Shown: piece after piece, positions 1-8,583 of the stretch
Numbering within the stretch: position 1 is the stretch's first letter
Layout of the letters: every line of letters starts with the position of its first letter
Origin: Streptomyces sp. NBC_00224
Lineage (GTDB): Bacteria; Actinomycetota; Actinomycetes; Streptomycetales; Streptomycetaceae
Assembly (NCBI RefSeq): GCF_041435195.1
Contig: NZ_CP108107.1
Coordinates: 124,001-188,000 of the forward strand
DNA length: 64,000 nucleotides
Reading direction: 5' to 3'
Made by a program: the position numbers and the translations under genes
The notes under the pieces: generated by a model
The model's database searches: none
What the model was told of the DNA's origin: nothing
What the model saw: only the letters and a program-made list of their open reading frames with translations

Positions 1-677
1 CGGCGCTCGCGGATGCCGTTCCGGTCGAGGACGAGCAGCCCGCCGGGCTCGACCTCCCGTACGCCCGACCACACCGTGGGGCCGGTGTTGAAGAGCAGGC
101 TGTACGCCTCGCGCAGGCCGTCGGCGTCCACCCGGGGGTGTATCTCCGGGTGGGAGAAGAGCGCCTTGGGTTCGGAGGCGAAGGCCAGGCCGCCGTCGAC
201 GGCCGCCCAGAACAGCGGTTTGACGCCGAGTCGGTCGCGGACCAGGAGCAGGCGCTGCTCGCGGGCGTCCCAGACGGCGAAGGCGAACATGCCGTCGAGG
301 TGGTCGGCCAGCGACTCGCCCCACTGGGCGTAGGCGCGCAGCACCACCTCGGTGTCGCTGCGCGTGTGGAAGGTGTGCCCCAACTGCCGTAGTTCCGTAC
401 GCAGTTGGTGGTGGTTGTAGACCTCGCCGCTGTAGGAGAGGACGGCGGTGGGGGCGTCGGGCCGGTCGGGCATCGGCTGGACGCCGCCCGCCAGGTCGAT
501 GACGGACAGGCGCCGGTGGCCGATCGCGGCGTGCTCGTCGAGCCAGACACCGCCCGCGTCGGGGCCGCGCGGGGTGAGGGCGGCGGTCATGGCCTCGATG
601 ACGCGGGTCCGGTCGCGGGTGCCACGGGTGCCAGGGGTGTCGCGGTGGAAGGACACCCAGCCGGTGATTCCGCACAT
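1..677 (-). CDS. AsnB-like glutamine-dependent asparagine synthetase / amidotransferase, N-terminal part only
   Basis: The gene runs off the left edge, leaving about 225 residues. The protein begins MCGITGW, so Cys2 becomes the N-terminal nucleophile of a class II (Ntn) glutaminase. The visible part carries RGPDAGG, the RLSVIDLAGG segment and a YSGEVYNH segment typical of the AsnB glutaminase domain, which releases ammonia from glutamine. The C-terminal synthetase (ATP-PPi) domain is not in the window. It starts 35 bp after the MFS gene stop on the same strand, so it looks like the last visible gene of the transporter operon. That setting favours a natural-product amidotransferase over housekeeping asparagine synthesis, but this is inference. 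The glutaminase identity is firm. Confidence 0.88.
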   Translation of the reverse strand, partial: MCGITGWVSFHRDTPGTRGTRDRTRVIEAMTAALTPRGPDAGGVWLDEHAAIGHRRLSVIDLAGGVQPMPDRPDAPTAVLSYSGEVYNHHQLRTELRQLGHTFHTRSDTEVVLRAYAQWGESLADHLDGMFAFAVWDAREQRLLLVRDRLGVKPLFWAAVDGGLAFASEPKALFSHPEIHPRVDADGLREAYSLLFNTGPTVWSGVREVEPGGLLVLDRNGIRER

Positions 678-712
678 GGGGCAACTCCAGGGTCAGGGTT
701 AGGGATGGGCGG

Positions 713-2095
713 TCAGGGCCGGGCGGCGGGCACCGGGTCGGTGCTCTGCGCCTTCAGGGGGAGCCGGACCGGCACGGCCAGCAACGGCACGGCCAGGCAG
801 GCGGCGACGGCGGCGAGCGCGAGCCCGGCCCGTACGCCGTCCCCGTCCCCGGCAAGCCCCCACGCGGCGGTGGCCAGGGCCGGGCCGAGGGTGAAGCCGA
901 GGCTGCGGGCGAGCTGCACGGCCGAGCCGACGGTGGCGGCCAGCTCGGGCACGGCGGCGCCCATGACCAGCGCCTGCGTGGGACCGCCGTTCAGGCCCAT
1001 GCCGAGGCCCGCGAGCGCCAGGCGCCAGGCCACGTCCGGCACGGACCAGTCGTCGCCCAGCGGGACGAGCAGCAGCAGCCCGGCGGCGGTGATCACGGCG
1101 CCTGCGGCGGCCACTTGGCGGGCGCCGTACTTGTCGGCGAGGCGTCCGCCGAGCGGTCCGGCGAGGCCCATGCCGAGCGGGAACGCGAGCACGGTGAGCC
1201 CGGTGGAGGTGGCGCTGAAGCCGTCGTCGCGCTGGAGGTGCAGGGCGACCACGTAGTGCATGGCGGCGAATCCGGCCGCGAGGGCCAGGACCGCGCCGTG
1301 CGCCCGGTACAGCCCCGAGGCGCGCAGCGCGCCGGTCACCGGCCGCCCGCCGGGCCCGCGCAGCCACCACCACAGCGGCGGTACGGCGGCGAGCGCGGCG
1401 GCCAGCCACCACGAGCCGTGCGAGGAGGCCAGGGTCAGCGTCAGCAGCAGGACGGTGACCCCCGTACCGACGAGCAGCGCGTCGGCCGCCGAGCGCCGGT
1501 CGGGCCGGTGCAGACGCCCGTCCTTCGGCATCGCCTTGTACGCGACGGCCAGCGCCAGTACGCAGACGGGGATCTTGACGAGGAACACGGCTCGCCAGCC
1601 GAGGTGGTCCAGGAGGAGCCCGCCGAGGGCGGGCCCGGTCACCGCGCCGAGCGGGCCCAGCGTCGCGGGCACGCTCATCGCCCGCGCGCGCAACTCGGGC
1701 CGTACCGACCGCATCGCGAGGACGGGCATCAGCACGAACAGCACCGCCCCGAACGCGCCCTGCCCGACCCGGGCGGCGATCAGCCAGGCCGCCCACGGCG
1801 AGAGCGCGGCCAGCGCGCTGCACACCGCGAACCCGGAGGTCGCGGTCAGCAGGGCCGGGCGCGGGCCGACCCCGTCCAGCCAGCGCCCGACGGGCAACAG
1901 CAGGGCGACGACGGGGAGTTGGTAGCCGAGGACCGCCCACTGGGCGGTGGCGGCGGACACGTCGAGGCCGCTGGATATGTCGGCCAGGGCCACGTTGACG
2001 ATGTTCATGTCGAGCATCGCGACGAACGAGAGCAGACCGGCGACGGCGACGAGGGACCACCGGTCGACCGGAGGTGCGTCAGGTGTGCGGCTCAT
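713..2095 (-). CDS. MFS efflux transporter
   Basis: This 460-residue integral membrane protein has many hydrophobic segments spread over its whole length. It shows the MFS motif A loop GRWLDGVGPRP after the second helix, and an antiporter-type motif C (GPLGAVTGPALGG) in the fifth helix. Motif C is typical of exporters rather than importers. The ATG overlaps the stop of the upstream ATPase gene as ATGA, so translation is coupled to the ABC importer genes. An exporter fused into an ABC uptake operon is a common arrangement for siderophore or other metallophore secretion. The substrate cannot be read from sequence. Confidence 0.9.
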   Translation of the reverse strand: MSRTPDAPPVDRWSLVAVAGLLSFVAMLDMNIVNVALADISSGLDVSAATAQWAVLGYQLPVVALLLPVGRWLDGVGPRPALLTATSGFAVCSALAALSPWAAWLIAARVGQGAFGAVLFVLMPVLAMRSVRPELRARAMSVPATLGPLGAVTGPALGGLLLDHLGWRAVFLVKIPVCVLALAVAYKAMPKDGRLHRPDRRSAADALLVGTGVTVLLLTLTLASSHGSWWLAAALAAVPPLWWWLRGPGGRPVTGALRASGLYRAHGAVLALAAGFAAMHYVVALHLQRDDGFSATSTGLTVLAFPLGMGLAGPLGGRLADKYGARQVAAAGAVITAAGLLLLVPLGDDWSVPDVAWRLALAGLGMGLNGGPTQALVMGAAVPELAATVGSAVQLARSLGFTLGPALATAAWGLAGDGDGVRAGLALAAVAACLAVPLLAVPVRLPLKAQSTDPVPAARP

Positions 2096-2925
2096 ACCGT
2101 CACCTCCACGTCCGCGACCGTGTCCGCCGGGGCCCGGTGGTCGAAGGCGATCAGCGGGTCACCGGTCAGCGGATGGTCGACGACGGCCGCGCGCACCCCG
2201 AACACCTCGGCCATCAGCGCGGGCGTGAGCACCTCGCGGGGCGCGCCGGACGCGACGACGTGCCCCGCGTGCAGGACGTGCAGCCGGTCGCAGACGGAGG
2301 CAGCGGCGTTGAGGTCGTGGAGCGAGACGAGGGTGGTACGCCCCTGGGCCCGCAGCAGCGCGAGGAGCTCGACCTGGTGGCGTACGTCGAGGTGGTTGGT
2401 CGGCTCGTCCAGGACCAGGACGTCCGGCTGCTGGGCGAAGGCCCGGGCAAGCAGCACACGCTGACGCTCGCCACCGGACAGCTCGGTGAAGCGGCGCCCC
2501 GCGTGGCCGTCCATGCCGACGTCGGCGAGGGCGCGCGCCACGATGTCCGCGTCGGTGGAGTCCTCGGCGGCGAAGGCCCGCTTGTACGGGGTGCGGCCCA
2601 TCGCGACGACCTCGCGCACGCTCAACTCGAAGTCACCGCCGCGCTCCTGCGGCAGCGCGGCGATGTGCCGGGCCGCCTGTACGGGGCTCAGCTCGCGCAG
2701 ATCGGTGCCGGAGAGCAGCACCCGCCCGGCGGACGGCTTCAGATGCCGGTAAACGGTCCGCAGCAGTGTCGATTTGCCGCTGCCGTTGGGCCCGACCAGG
2801 CCGGTGATCTCGCCCTCGGCGGCGAGCAGATGCGCGCCGGAGACGACGGTACGACCGCCGTAGGCGACGTGCAGATCCTCGACGTCGATCCTCAACTGCC
2901 GATGTTCAGTGCTCTCGGTGCTCAA
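2092..2925 (-). CDS. ABC transporter ATP-binding protein, FecE/FhuC type
   Basis: This cytoplasmic ATPase of 277 residues would power an iron-siderophore or cobalamin-type importer. Walker A is GPNGSGKS at residues 45-52; the signature is LSGGERQR; Walker B is VLVLDEPTNHLD, followed by the H-loop in TLVSLHDL. I chose a TTG start at 2925-2923 because it overlaps the permease stop as TTGA and directly precedes the conserved N-terminus. A longer frame exists upstream but lies wholly inside the permease gene. The gene is the third of the operon: binding protein, permease, ATPase, MFS exporter, AsnB-like protein. Confidence 0.93.
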   Translation of the reverse strand: MSTESTEHRQLRIDVEDLHVAYGGRTVVSGAHLLAAEGEITGLVGPNGSGKSTLLRTVYRHLKPSAGRVLLSGTDLRELSPVQAARHIAALPQERGGDFELSVREVVAMGRTPYKRAFAAEDSTDADIVARALADVGMDGHAGRRFTELSGGERQRVLLARAFAQQPDVLVLDEPTNHLDVRHQVELLALLRAQGRTTLVSLHDLNAAASVCDRLHVLHAGHVVASGAPREVLTPALMAEVFGVRAAVVDHPLTGDPLIAFDHRAPADTVADVEVTV

Positions 2926-3995
2926 CTCTCGCTCCCCAGCCGCCGGTCCAGCAGATACAGCAGCGCCGGAGCGCCGATCAGTGAGGTGACGACGCCGACG
3001 GGCAGCTCCTGCGCGTCCATGGCCGTACGGCACACGGTGTCGACGACCACGAGCAGCAGTGCGCCCATGAGCGCCGACAGCGGCAGCAGCCGCCGATGGT
3101 CACCGCCGATGAGCAGACGGCACACATGCGGAACCATCAACCCGACGAAGGCGATGGCCCCCGAGACGGCCACCAGGACGCCGGTGAGCACGCTGGTGAC
3201 CAGGAACAGTTCGCGTCGCAGCCGTACGACGTCGATGCCGAGCCCGGCCGCCGTCTCGTCGCCCATCAGCAGCGCGTTCAGGCCCCGGGCGCGGGCCTGG
3301 AGGATCAACAGCGCGAGCGGAACGGCGATGGCGGGAACGGCGAGCAGCGTCCACGTGGCCCCACTCAGACTCCCCATCAGCCAGAACAGCACGCTGTGGG
3401 TCTGCTGCTCGTCCCCGGCCTGGAGGACGAGGTAGCTGGTGAAGCCGGACAGGAACTGCCCGATGGCCACCCCGGCCAGGACGAGCCGCAGCGGCGCGAA
3501 CCCGCCGCCGCGCCGGGCCACGGCCCACACCAGCGCGAACGTCGCGAGCGCGCCCGCGAACGCCGCGCCCGACAGCCCGAGCCCGAGCGCCCCGCCCGCC
3601 CCGGCCCCGAGCACGATGGCGGCGACCGCGCCGAGCGAGGCGCCGTTGGAGATGCCGAGGAGGTACGGGTCGGCGAGCGGATTGCGTACGAGGGCTTGGA
3701 CCGCCGTACCGACGACGCCGAGCCCGGCGCCGACGAACGCGGCGAGCAGCGCGCGCGGCACCCGCAGCTGCCACACGATCAGGTCGTCGGTGCCCGGCCG
3801 GGGCGCGTCCCCGGACAGTCTGCGCCACACCACGCCCCACACCTCGCCGGGCGGGATGGAGGTCGAGCCCCAGGACACGGCGGCGGTGAGGGCGGCGAGG
3901 AGGGCGAGGGAGAGGACGACGGCGAGGGTGGGGGCGCTGACGCCCTTGCGGGAGTCCGGGGAGGCGCTCTTGCGCGCGGCCAGCAGGGACACCAC
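2922..3995 (-). CDS. FecCD-family ABC transporter permease
   Basis: This 357-residue BtuC/FecCD-type permease is predicted to have about ten membrane helices. Hallmarks are RNPLADPYLLGISNGASLG, FVGLMVPHVCRLLIG and the C-terminal GVVTSLIGAPALLYLL. It is unusual in being the only permease, so it would act as a homodimer as BtuC does. It begins with GTG six bases after the stop of the lipoprotein gene and overlaps the ATPase start. The class covers siderophores, haem and cobalamin. No conserved iron box or cobalamin riboswitch was recognised upstream, so the ligand remains open. Confidence 0.94.
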   Translation of the reverse strand: MVSLLAARKSASPDSRKGVSAPTLAVVLSLALLAALTAAVSWGSTSIPPGEVWGVVWRRLSGDAPRPGTDDLIVWQLRVPRALLAAFVGAGLGVVGTAVQALVRNPLADPYLLGISNGASLGAVAAIVLGAGAGGALGLGLSGAAFAGALATFALVWAVARRGGGFAPLRLVLAGVAIGQFLSGFTSYLVLQAGDEQQTHSVLFWLMGSLSGATWTLLAVPAIAVPLALLILQARARGLNALLMGDETAAGLGIDVVRLRRELFLVTSVLTGVLVAVSGAIAFVGLMVPHVCRLLIGGDHRRLLPLSALMGALLLVVVDTVCRTAMDAQELPVGVVTSLIGAPALLYLLDRRLGSES

Positions 3996-4001
3996 GGCGG
4001 C

Positions 4002-5087
4002 TCAGCCGACCTTTTTGCCGGGATAGATCGTCTTGGCGATCTCCCGGACGGTGTCGGCGTTGCCGACGCCCGCGATGGTGGTCCGCTCGGAGCCGATGCG
4101 TACGAAGTGGCCTTCCTTGACGGCCTTCAGGCCCTTGGTGGCTGCGTTGTCCTGGAGCCACTTCTGCGCCTCGTCGAACGCCGCCTTGTTGGCGGCCTCG
4201 CTGCCCCGGTCGCGTACGCCGAGCTGGATCCAGTCCGGGTTCTTGGCGATGACGTCTTCCCAGCCGACCTGCTTGAAGTCGCCGTCGCAGTCGCCGAAGG
4301 CGTTGCGGGCGCCCGCGAGGGTGATCACCGCGTGGGCGACCTGGCGGTTGCAGACGACGGAGGGCTGCTTGGTGCCGGCGTCGTAGTCGAAGAAGAAGTA
4401 GGTGGGCCGGGAGGCCTCGGGGGTTGATTGGACGGCGGCCTGGACACCGTCGACGGTCTTCTTCATGCCATCGACGAGTTCCTTGGCCTTGGCGGAGGTG
4501 CCGGTGACGGCGCCGAGGGAGGTGATGTCGTCCTGGACGGCGGAGAGATCGGTAACGGGGCTCTTACGGTTGGCCGCGCAAGCGGTGGACTTCAGAAAGA
4601 CGTGCTTGATCCCGGCGGCCTTGTACTCGGCGTCGGTGGGGGTGTCGCCCATGCCGCCACCCATGCCGCCCATGGAGGCGAAGGTGTCGATGTACAGATC
4701 GGCGCCGGACCCGAGCAGCTTCTCCTTCGGGATGACCATCTTGCCGAGGACCTTGACCTGCTGCGCCTGCGCGTCGAGCTCGGCGGGCAGGGTGCCCTTG
4801 CCGGGCGGGAAGCCGGTACCGATGACCTTGTCCCCGGCGCCGAGCCGGAGCAGCAGCTCAAGTCCCGCCGCGTTACTGGTGACGATCTTCTTCGGGGCGG
4901 CGGCGAAGGTGGTCTTGGCGCCCATGCAGTCGGTGACGCCGACGGGGTACCCGGCCCCGGAGACGGAGGCCCCGGCGGCGGCCGCCTTGTCCTTGTCGGC
5001 GCCCTTGTCCTTGTCGCCATCGCCACACCCCGCCGCGAGGAGGCCGAGCACCACGGCCGTCGTAGGCCACCACACGCGAGAACGCAT
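4002..5087 (-). CDS. ABC transporter substrate-binding lipoprotein, metallophore/B12 class
   Basis: This is a 361-residue extracytoplasmic binding protein. The signal peptide ends in a lipobox (LLAAGC, Cys21), followed by a flexible Asp/Lys/Ala-rich linker. The mature part has the type III binding-protein pattern (PKKIVTSNAAGLELLLRLG, then the KVIGTG segment). The ATG at 5087-5085 has GGAG upstream (GGAGTGTTTCG). A much longer open frame continues upstream but has no signal peptide, so I rejected it. A GGMGGGMG Gly/Met run in the first lobe is unusual and could touch ligand or metal. It is the first gene of the five-gene operon. Confidence 0.9.
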   Translation of the reverse strand: MRSRVWWPTTAVVLGLLAAGCGDGDKDKGADKDKAAAAGASVSGAGYPVGVTDCMGAKTTFAAAPKKIVTSNAAGLELLLRLGAGDKVIGTGFPPGKGTLPAELDAQAQQVKVLGKMVIPKEKLLGSGADLYIDTFASMGGMGGGMGDTPTDAEYKAAGIKHVFLKSTACAANRKSPVTDLSAVQDDITSLGAVTGTSAKAKELVDGMKKTVDGVQAAVQSTPEASRPTYFFFDYDAGTKQPSVVCNRQVAHAVITLAGARNAFGDCDGDFKQVGWEDVIAKNPDWIQLGVRDRGSEAANKAAFDEAQKWLQDNAATKGLKAVKEGHFVRIGSERTTIAGVGNADTVREIAKTIYPGKKVG

Positions 5088-5238
5088 CGAAACACTCCAG
5101 GTCCACTTGGTACGAGGGCGGCCACTGCCGCGCCCGTTCCCAGTAGTCGACGCGGGGCGCGGTTGAGTTCCTGGCGGATGTGATCTTTGGTGGGGAGTGC
5201 GGGAAAGGGGGCGACCGTGCGATGGCGGGTTACGGCCG

Positions 5239-6477
5239 TCAGGCGGCGACACCGAGTTCCTTGCGGGTCCGCTGGACGAACTCGCGCACGGCCGGCTCCC
5301 GCCGCCAGGGGGCGAGGGCCGCGTTGAACTCACGCACGTAATCCTTGGCCCGCGAGGACTGGACGCGCGCGAGGATGTCGACGGACCGGTTGCCGAACTC
5401 AAGACCGTGGTCGAGGTGGCGGGCCTGAAGGTGGGCGGTTCCGACGATGGCGAGTCGCATGCCGACAGAGCGGGTGAACACTCCGGGCGGCATGGCGGCG
5501 GCCTGCTGGTTCCAGCCGAGGGCGGCCTTGGGGTTCTTCAGGTCGCGGAAGACTTCGGCGGCGTCTGCGGAGAGGCGGGCGTGGTGATAGAAGTCGATCC
5601 AGGCGGGCTCGTCGCCGCTGTCGTCCTTCGCCCGGCTCAGGAGGTCCTCGGAGCCTTTCAGGGCCCGCGAGGCGGCCCTGGCGTCGTTCTCCCGGGCATG
5701 GGCTCGGGCCTCGATGAGCTTGGTGAACGCCAGCACCCTGGGGACGGCCTGGCCCTTGGCCCGTTCGAAGGCGCCCTGGGCCATGTCCACCGCCTCGGAT
5801 GCGAAGCCCCGCATCAGGCTCTGCATGGCCATGGTGGTCAGCACATAGCAGCCCAGCTGCACGTCGCCGCCGGCGCGGGCCAGACGGAGGGCCTGGATGA
5901 AGTGACGCTGGGCGGCGTCATGCTGACCGACGTCGAAGGCCGTCCAGCCCGCGAGGCGGGACAACTCGGCGGTCACAGAGAAGAGTTCGCGGCCGATCCC
6001 GTCCGAGAAGCTGCCTTGCAGCAGTGGGCCGGCGCGGTGGTCGAGGCAGCCGGTTACGGAGTTGGCCTTCCAGTTCCCGCCGCCGTATTTGGAGTCCCAG
6101 TGGCGGGCGTCGTCGGCGGCCGCGCGCAGTTCGTCGAGGTCGGCCCGGCCGACCTGTCGGCCGCCCTTGTGGTCGGCGGTCTCGTCGGCGGGGGTGACGA
6201 GCCATCTGGTGACGGGGGTCGTGAAGGCGGAGGCGGCGAAGCCGGATCCGGCCAGAAAGTCGCGGCGGTTCACGGAGCTCCAGAACGAAGTGGCGACGCG
6301 GACGGCGTCGGCGGGGTCTCGCGGGAAATCCAACCCCACATCCGCGTCGATTGTCTCCGCCTCGCCCATACCGATCTCGCCCAGGTTGACGGGCCGGCCG
6401 TACACCGCTTCCAGGAGCTCGCGTACGGCCAGGAGCTCCGGGTGCGCCGTCTGGGGCGGGTTGCCGTTGCCGTACAC
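5239..6477 (-). CDS. TPR-type regulator-like protein lacking the N-terminal HTH
   Basis: The protein belongs to the Streptomyces HTH-TPR regulator family. It has a short LLEAVYGRPVNLGEIGMG segment, the family's RRDFLAGSGFAASAF hydrophobic stretch near residue 75, and helical TPR-like repeats to the end. The related gene at 8719-10068 has about 50 extra N-terminal residues forming the HTH; here that part is missing. The likely start is GTG at 6477; an in-frame ATG at 6543 adds 22 residues of no visible domain and would overlap the divergent gene at 6511. It may be a truncated relic or a non-DNA-binding partner. Confidence in the frame is high; confidence in function is low. Confidence 0.75.
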   Translation of the reverse strand: MYGNGNPPQTAHPELLAVRELLEAVYGRPVNLGEIGMGEAETIDADVGLDFPRDPADAVRVATSFWSSVNRRDFLAGSGFAASAFTTPVTRWLVTPADETADHKGGRQVGRADLDELRAAADDARHWDSKYGGGNWKANSVTGCLDHRAGPLLQGSFSDGIGRELFSVTAELSRLAGWTAFDVGQHDAAQRHFIQALRLARAGGDVQLGCYVLTTMAMQSLMRGFASEAVDMAQGAFERAKGQAVPRVLAFTKLIEARAHARENDARAASRALKGSEDLLSRAKDDSGDEPAWIDFYHHARLSADAAEVFRDLKNPKAALGWNQQAAAMPPGVFTRSVGMRLAIVGTAHLQARHLDHGLEFGNRSVDILARVQSSRAKDYVREFNAALAPWRREPAVREFVQRTRKELGVAA

Positions 6478-6510
6478 ACTGCATGCGGGGAGGACGCTAC
6501 GCTGCCGCGC

Positions 6511-6912
6511 ATGGCTGACGCTTTCGTCACCGGTGGCGAGCACCCGTCATGTGGCATCTGCCCTTCACGCCGATTCCCGCTCGGTGAGTTCGACGTGTTC
6601 GAGCGACCGTGTGCGGAGGCTCCGTTCGATCCCGTCGATGGCCACCGGTACACGGCGGCCGGTGTGCCGGTCTGCGTGCACCCGCACAAGGTGGGGCTGC
6701 CGGCGGGCAGGTACAAGACCGACGGCATCCCGTTCACGGTGGAGCTGAAGCTGCCGGACAGCCCGGCCCGGCTCGATGCGTATCTGTACGAGGTGATGCA
6801 CAGCGCAGCGCCCGGCGTGCTGGAACTACTCATCGAGCAAGCCGCCGAGGAGATTCCCCGGGTGTTCCCGCAGGTGGACGTGCTCCAGGCGCTGCGCCGT
6901 GCGCTCAACTAA
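6511..6912 (+). CDS. Conserved hypothetical protein (133 aa)
   Basis: This small soluble protein has no recognised domain. It has an N-terminal Cys-rich stretch (HPSCGICPSRR) followed by VDGHRYTAAGVPVCVHPHKVG, and a helical C-terminus. The His/Cys pattern might bind a metal, but no known zinc-finger class is evident. The ATG at 6511 is chosen because the conserved-looking sequence begins there, although the frame is open upstream. It is divergent from the HTH-less TPR protein and overlaps the convergent gene at 6909 by four bases. Such small genes beside TPR regulators are common in Streptomyces; the function is unknown. Confidence 0.6.
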   Translation: MADAFVTGGEHPSCGICPSRRFPLGEFDVFERPCAEAPFDPVDGHRYTAAGVPVCVHPHKVGLPAGRYKTDGIPFTVELKLPDSPARLDAYLYEVMHSAAPGVLELLIEQAAEEIPRVFPQVDVLQALRRALN

Positions 6913-7493
6913 CTGGCGGTGGCGAAACCGGGAGCGAAGCGCCGGCCCCCGTCGAGGATGCCGACGGGTTCGTACTTCGCGATGACCGCCGCCCTGCGCT
7001 TGGCGGTCTCGTCCTTGCCGAACCAGTACCGCTCATTCATCGGCCCCCACGCGGCCCGGTAGACCTGGTGGGTGTAATCGCCGTGGTCCCACTCGCCGAT
7101 GGCCTCGCGGTCGGTGGCGTGGACGAACTTGATCCCGGTCCGCTCCTGGATGCGGGACAGGACGGTGAACTGCGCGGCGAGCGCGTGGATCATCTCGTCC
7201 ACCGGGATGGCCACCGGGACTTCCGCGGCCTCCTCGTCGCCCTCGGTCATCTCGTAGACAGCGGACTTGATCGCCATGGCGCGCATGGCCTCGGGGAACA
7301 GGGGCTCGGTGTCGCGCGCGATGTCGAACCCGTCGACGAGCGCGCAGCCCATGAAGCTGGTCCAGTCCTCGTCGTACTTCGCGCACGCGGTGCGCAGCCG
7401 GTCGTACTCCGGGTCGGCCTCGACGGTGCTCAGGATCTGTCGTGCTCGCTCCGCGACCCGTTCTGGGGCCGGTCGTACTAGCGTTACGGACAC
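6909..7493 (-). CDS. Hypothetical protein (194 aa)
   Basis: This acidic soluble protein starts with GTG (MSVTLVRPAPERV). It is largely alpha-helical with no signal peptide or membrane segment, and I do not recognise a family. Codon usage is strongly GC3-biased throughout, so it is coding. The stop overlaps the end of the convergent gene at 6511-6912. The gene upstream on the same strand ends at 7576, about 80 bp away, so it may be transcribed with the three small genes at 7576-8583. Confidence 0.65.
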   Translation of the reverse strand: MSVTLVRPAPERVAERARQILSTVEADPEYDRLRTACAKYDEDWTSFMGCALVDGFDIARDTEPLFPEAMRAMAIKSAVYEMTEGDEEAAEVPVAIPVDEMIHALAAQFTVLSRIQERTGIKFVHATDREAIGEWDHGDYTHQVYRAAWGPMNERYWFGKDETAKRRAAVIAKYEPVGILDGGRRFAPGFATAS

Positions 7494-7575
7494 TGCTGCA
7501 CTCTCCTTCGGTTGGGTGCATCGGTGGACCCGCCCGGCTGCCGACCGCCGTCATACGGGGCAGGCGGGCGGGGGC

Positions 7576-7992
7576 TCATGGGGTGTGTGCCGCGCGGCCC
7601 GCCGGGGCCATGTGGTGCCGTCTGGGGCTGCGTAATACGGCGAGGGAGACGGCGGACAGGGCGTATCGGGCCGTGTCGTCGTGGCAGCCGAGGGTGTAGA
7701 TCCTGCCGTCGCTCAACAGGCCGACGGCGGCTTCGTGTTCGTCTGTGTCACTGCACCATCGCCGCAGGATGCTCGGCGCGTCGGGGACATTCGGCGATAC
7801 GGGGCGTAGTGCCTCGGCGGGGCACCATTCGATGATCGGGTGCGGGTCCATGAGGTCCGCGAGATGCGCGGCGTGGCCGCATAACCAGCGGACAACCAGC
7901 CTCGGTGTAATCACGTGGTCCAGGGCGAGCCCCCACGCGCGGGAGCAGTCCAGGGTGTAGGCGGTGACCTCGCACCGGTAGGTGTCACGCAC
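7576..7992 (-). CDS. Hypothetical protein (138 aa), third gene of a small coupled operon
   Basis: The start is GTG at 7992 (MRDTYRCEVTAYTLDC). It overlaps the preceding stop by eight bases, which decides the start over a longer frame reaching 8034. The protein carries several Cys and His residues (WLCGHAAHLADL, CHDDTARYALSAVSLAVLRS) and no signal peptide. I do not recognise the family. Together with the genes at 7985 and 8176 it forms a tight three-gene unit, probably driven from the region shared with the divergent TPR regulator at 8719. Confidence 0.6.
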   Translation of the reverse strand: MRDTYRCEVTAYTLDCSRAWGLALDHVITPRLVVRWLCGHAAHLADLMDPHPIIEWCPAEALRPVSPNVPDAPSILRRWCSDTDEHEAAVGLLSDGRIYTLGCHDDTARYALSAVSLAVLRSPRRHHMAPAGRAAHTP

Positions 7993-8179
7993 GGCCGTCG
8001 TCCTCCGCCTGGGCCTGGGCCTGGTCCGGCTCACAGGCCGCCGCGAGTTCCTGGGCGAGCACGGAGGCTGTTGCCTGGATCTTCGGGACCACCGCCTCCA
8101 GCCACTCGCACTCCGCCGCGCACCGCTGCTCGTGTGCCGCGATGCGTCTGCGCAGCTCTCCCCATTGGGTTTCGCTCAT
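7985..8179 (-). CDS. Small hypothetical protein (64 aa)
   Basis: This very short gene encodes a 64-residue helical protein (MSETQWGELRRR...) with two Cys in EQRCAAECEWLEAV and a Gln/Ala/Asp-rich tail. The ATG overlaps the stop of the upstream gene as ATGA, and its own stop overlaps the next start, so all three genes are translationally coupled. A longer frame upstream is only a shadow of the 8176-8583 gene. The function is unknown; the predicted helix and size would suit a coiled-coil adaptor. Confidence 0.55.
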   Translation of the reverse strand: MSETQWGELRRRIAAHEQRCAAECEWLEAVVPKIQATASVLAQELAAACEPDQAQAQAEDDGRA

Positions 8180-8583
8180 CGGTCCGTGCCCTTCGCGATG
8201 GTCTGCGCGAGCTGCCGGACAACGGCCGGGTGGGCGTTGCCCAATTCGACCAGGACCGTCTGGTTGGCCCCGCAGGGCCCATCGATCCCCAGGGAAGGGA
8301 GGGTGATGTTCGCGGCGCACAGTGCCCGCCGTAGATCCTTCAACGCCTCCTCCGCGACTGCCCACGGGTCATCGGAGTCCGGCATGGTGAGCGAGGGCGG
8401 GCCGAGAACTTCGATCAACCGGTGCGCCACGTCATCCCGTACCGGCTCCACGTCCACGTACGCCCGTCCCCCTATCGGGGCGGCCGCACCCATCGGGATG
8501 TAGAAGCCACGAGCCAGCAAGGCCAAGTGCAGCTCCTCGGCGAGTTGCGCCCCGATGCGTCGCGCTTCGCTGTGCGTGTCCAC
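8176..8583 (-). CDS. Hypothetical protein (135 aa), first gene of a small coupled operon
   Basis: The GTG start gives MDTHSEARRIGAQLAEELHLALLARGFYIP, then a conserved-looking GGRAYVDVEPV strand and a helical C-terminal half (ALKDLRRALCAANITLP). No catalytic motif is evident. It lies 135 bp from the divergent TPR regulator at 8719, and the two probably share a control region. Small proteins of this kind commonly sit beside TPR-HTH regulators in Streptomyces, as with DUF397-type partners, but this is not a recognisable DUF397 protein. Confidence 0.6.
   Translation of the reverse strand: MDTHSEARRIGAQLAEELHLALLARGFYIPMGAAAPIGGRAYVDVEPVRDDVAHRLIEVLGPPSLTMPDSDDPWAVAEEALKDLRRALCAANITLPSLGIDGPCGANQTVLVELGNAHPAVVRQLAQTIAKGTDR

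Noticed and set aside
3096..4427. 443-codon open frame antisense to the permease and lipoprotein genes
   Set aside because: Gly/Glu/Arg-rich translation typical of antisense to GC-rich genes; the minus strand carries clear transporter motifs.
5088..5238. Possible cobalamin riboswitch or iron box upstream of the ABC operon
   Set aside because: No B12-box-like sequence and no iron-regulator (IdeR/DmdR) palindrome could be found; only a short GC hairpin is present.
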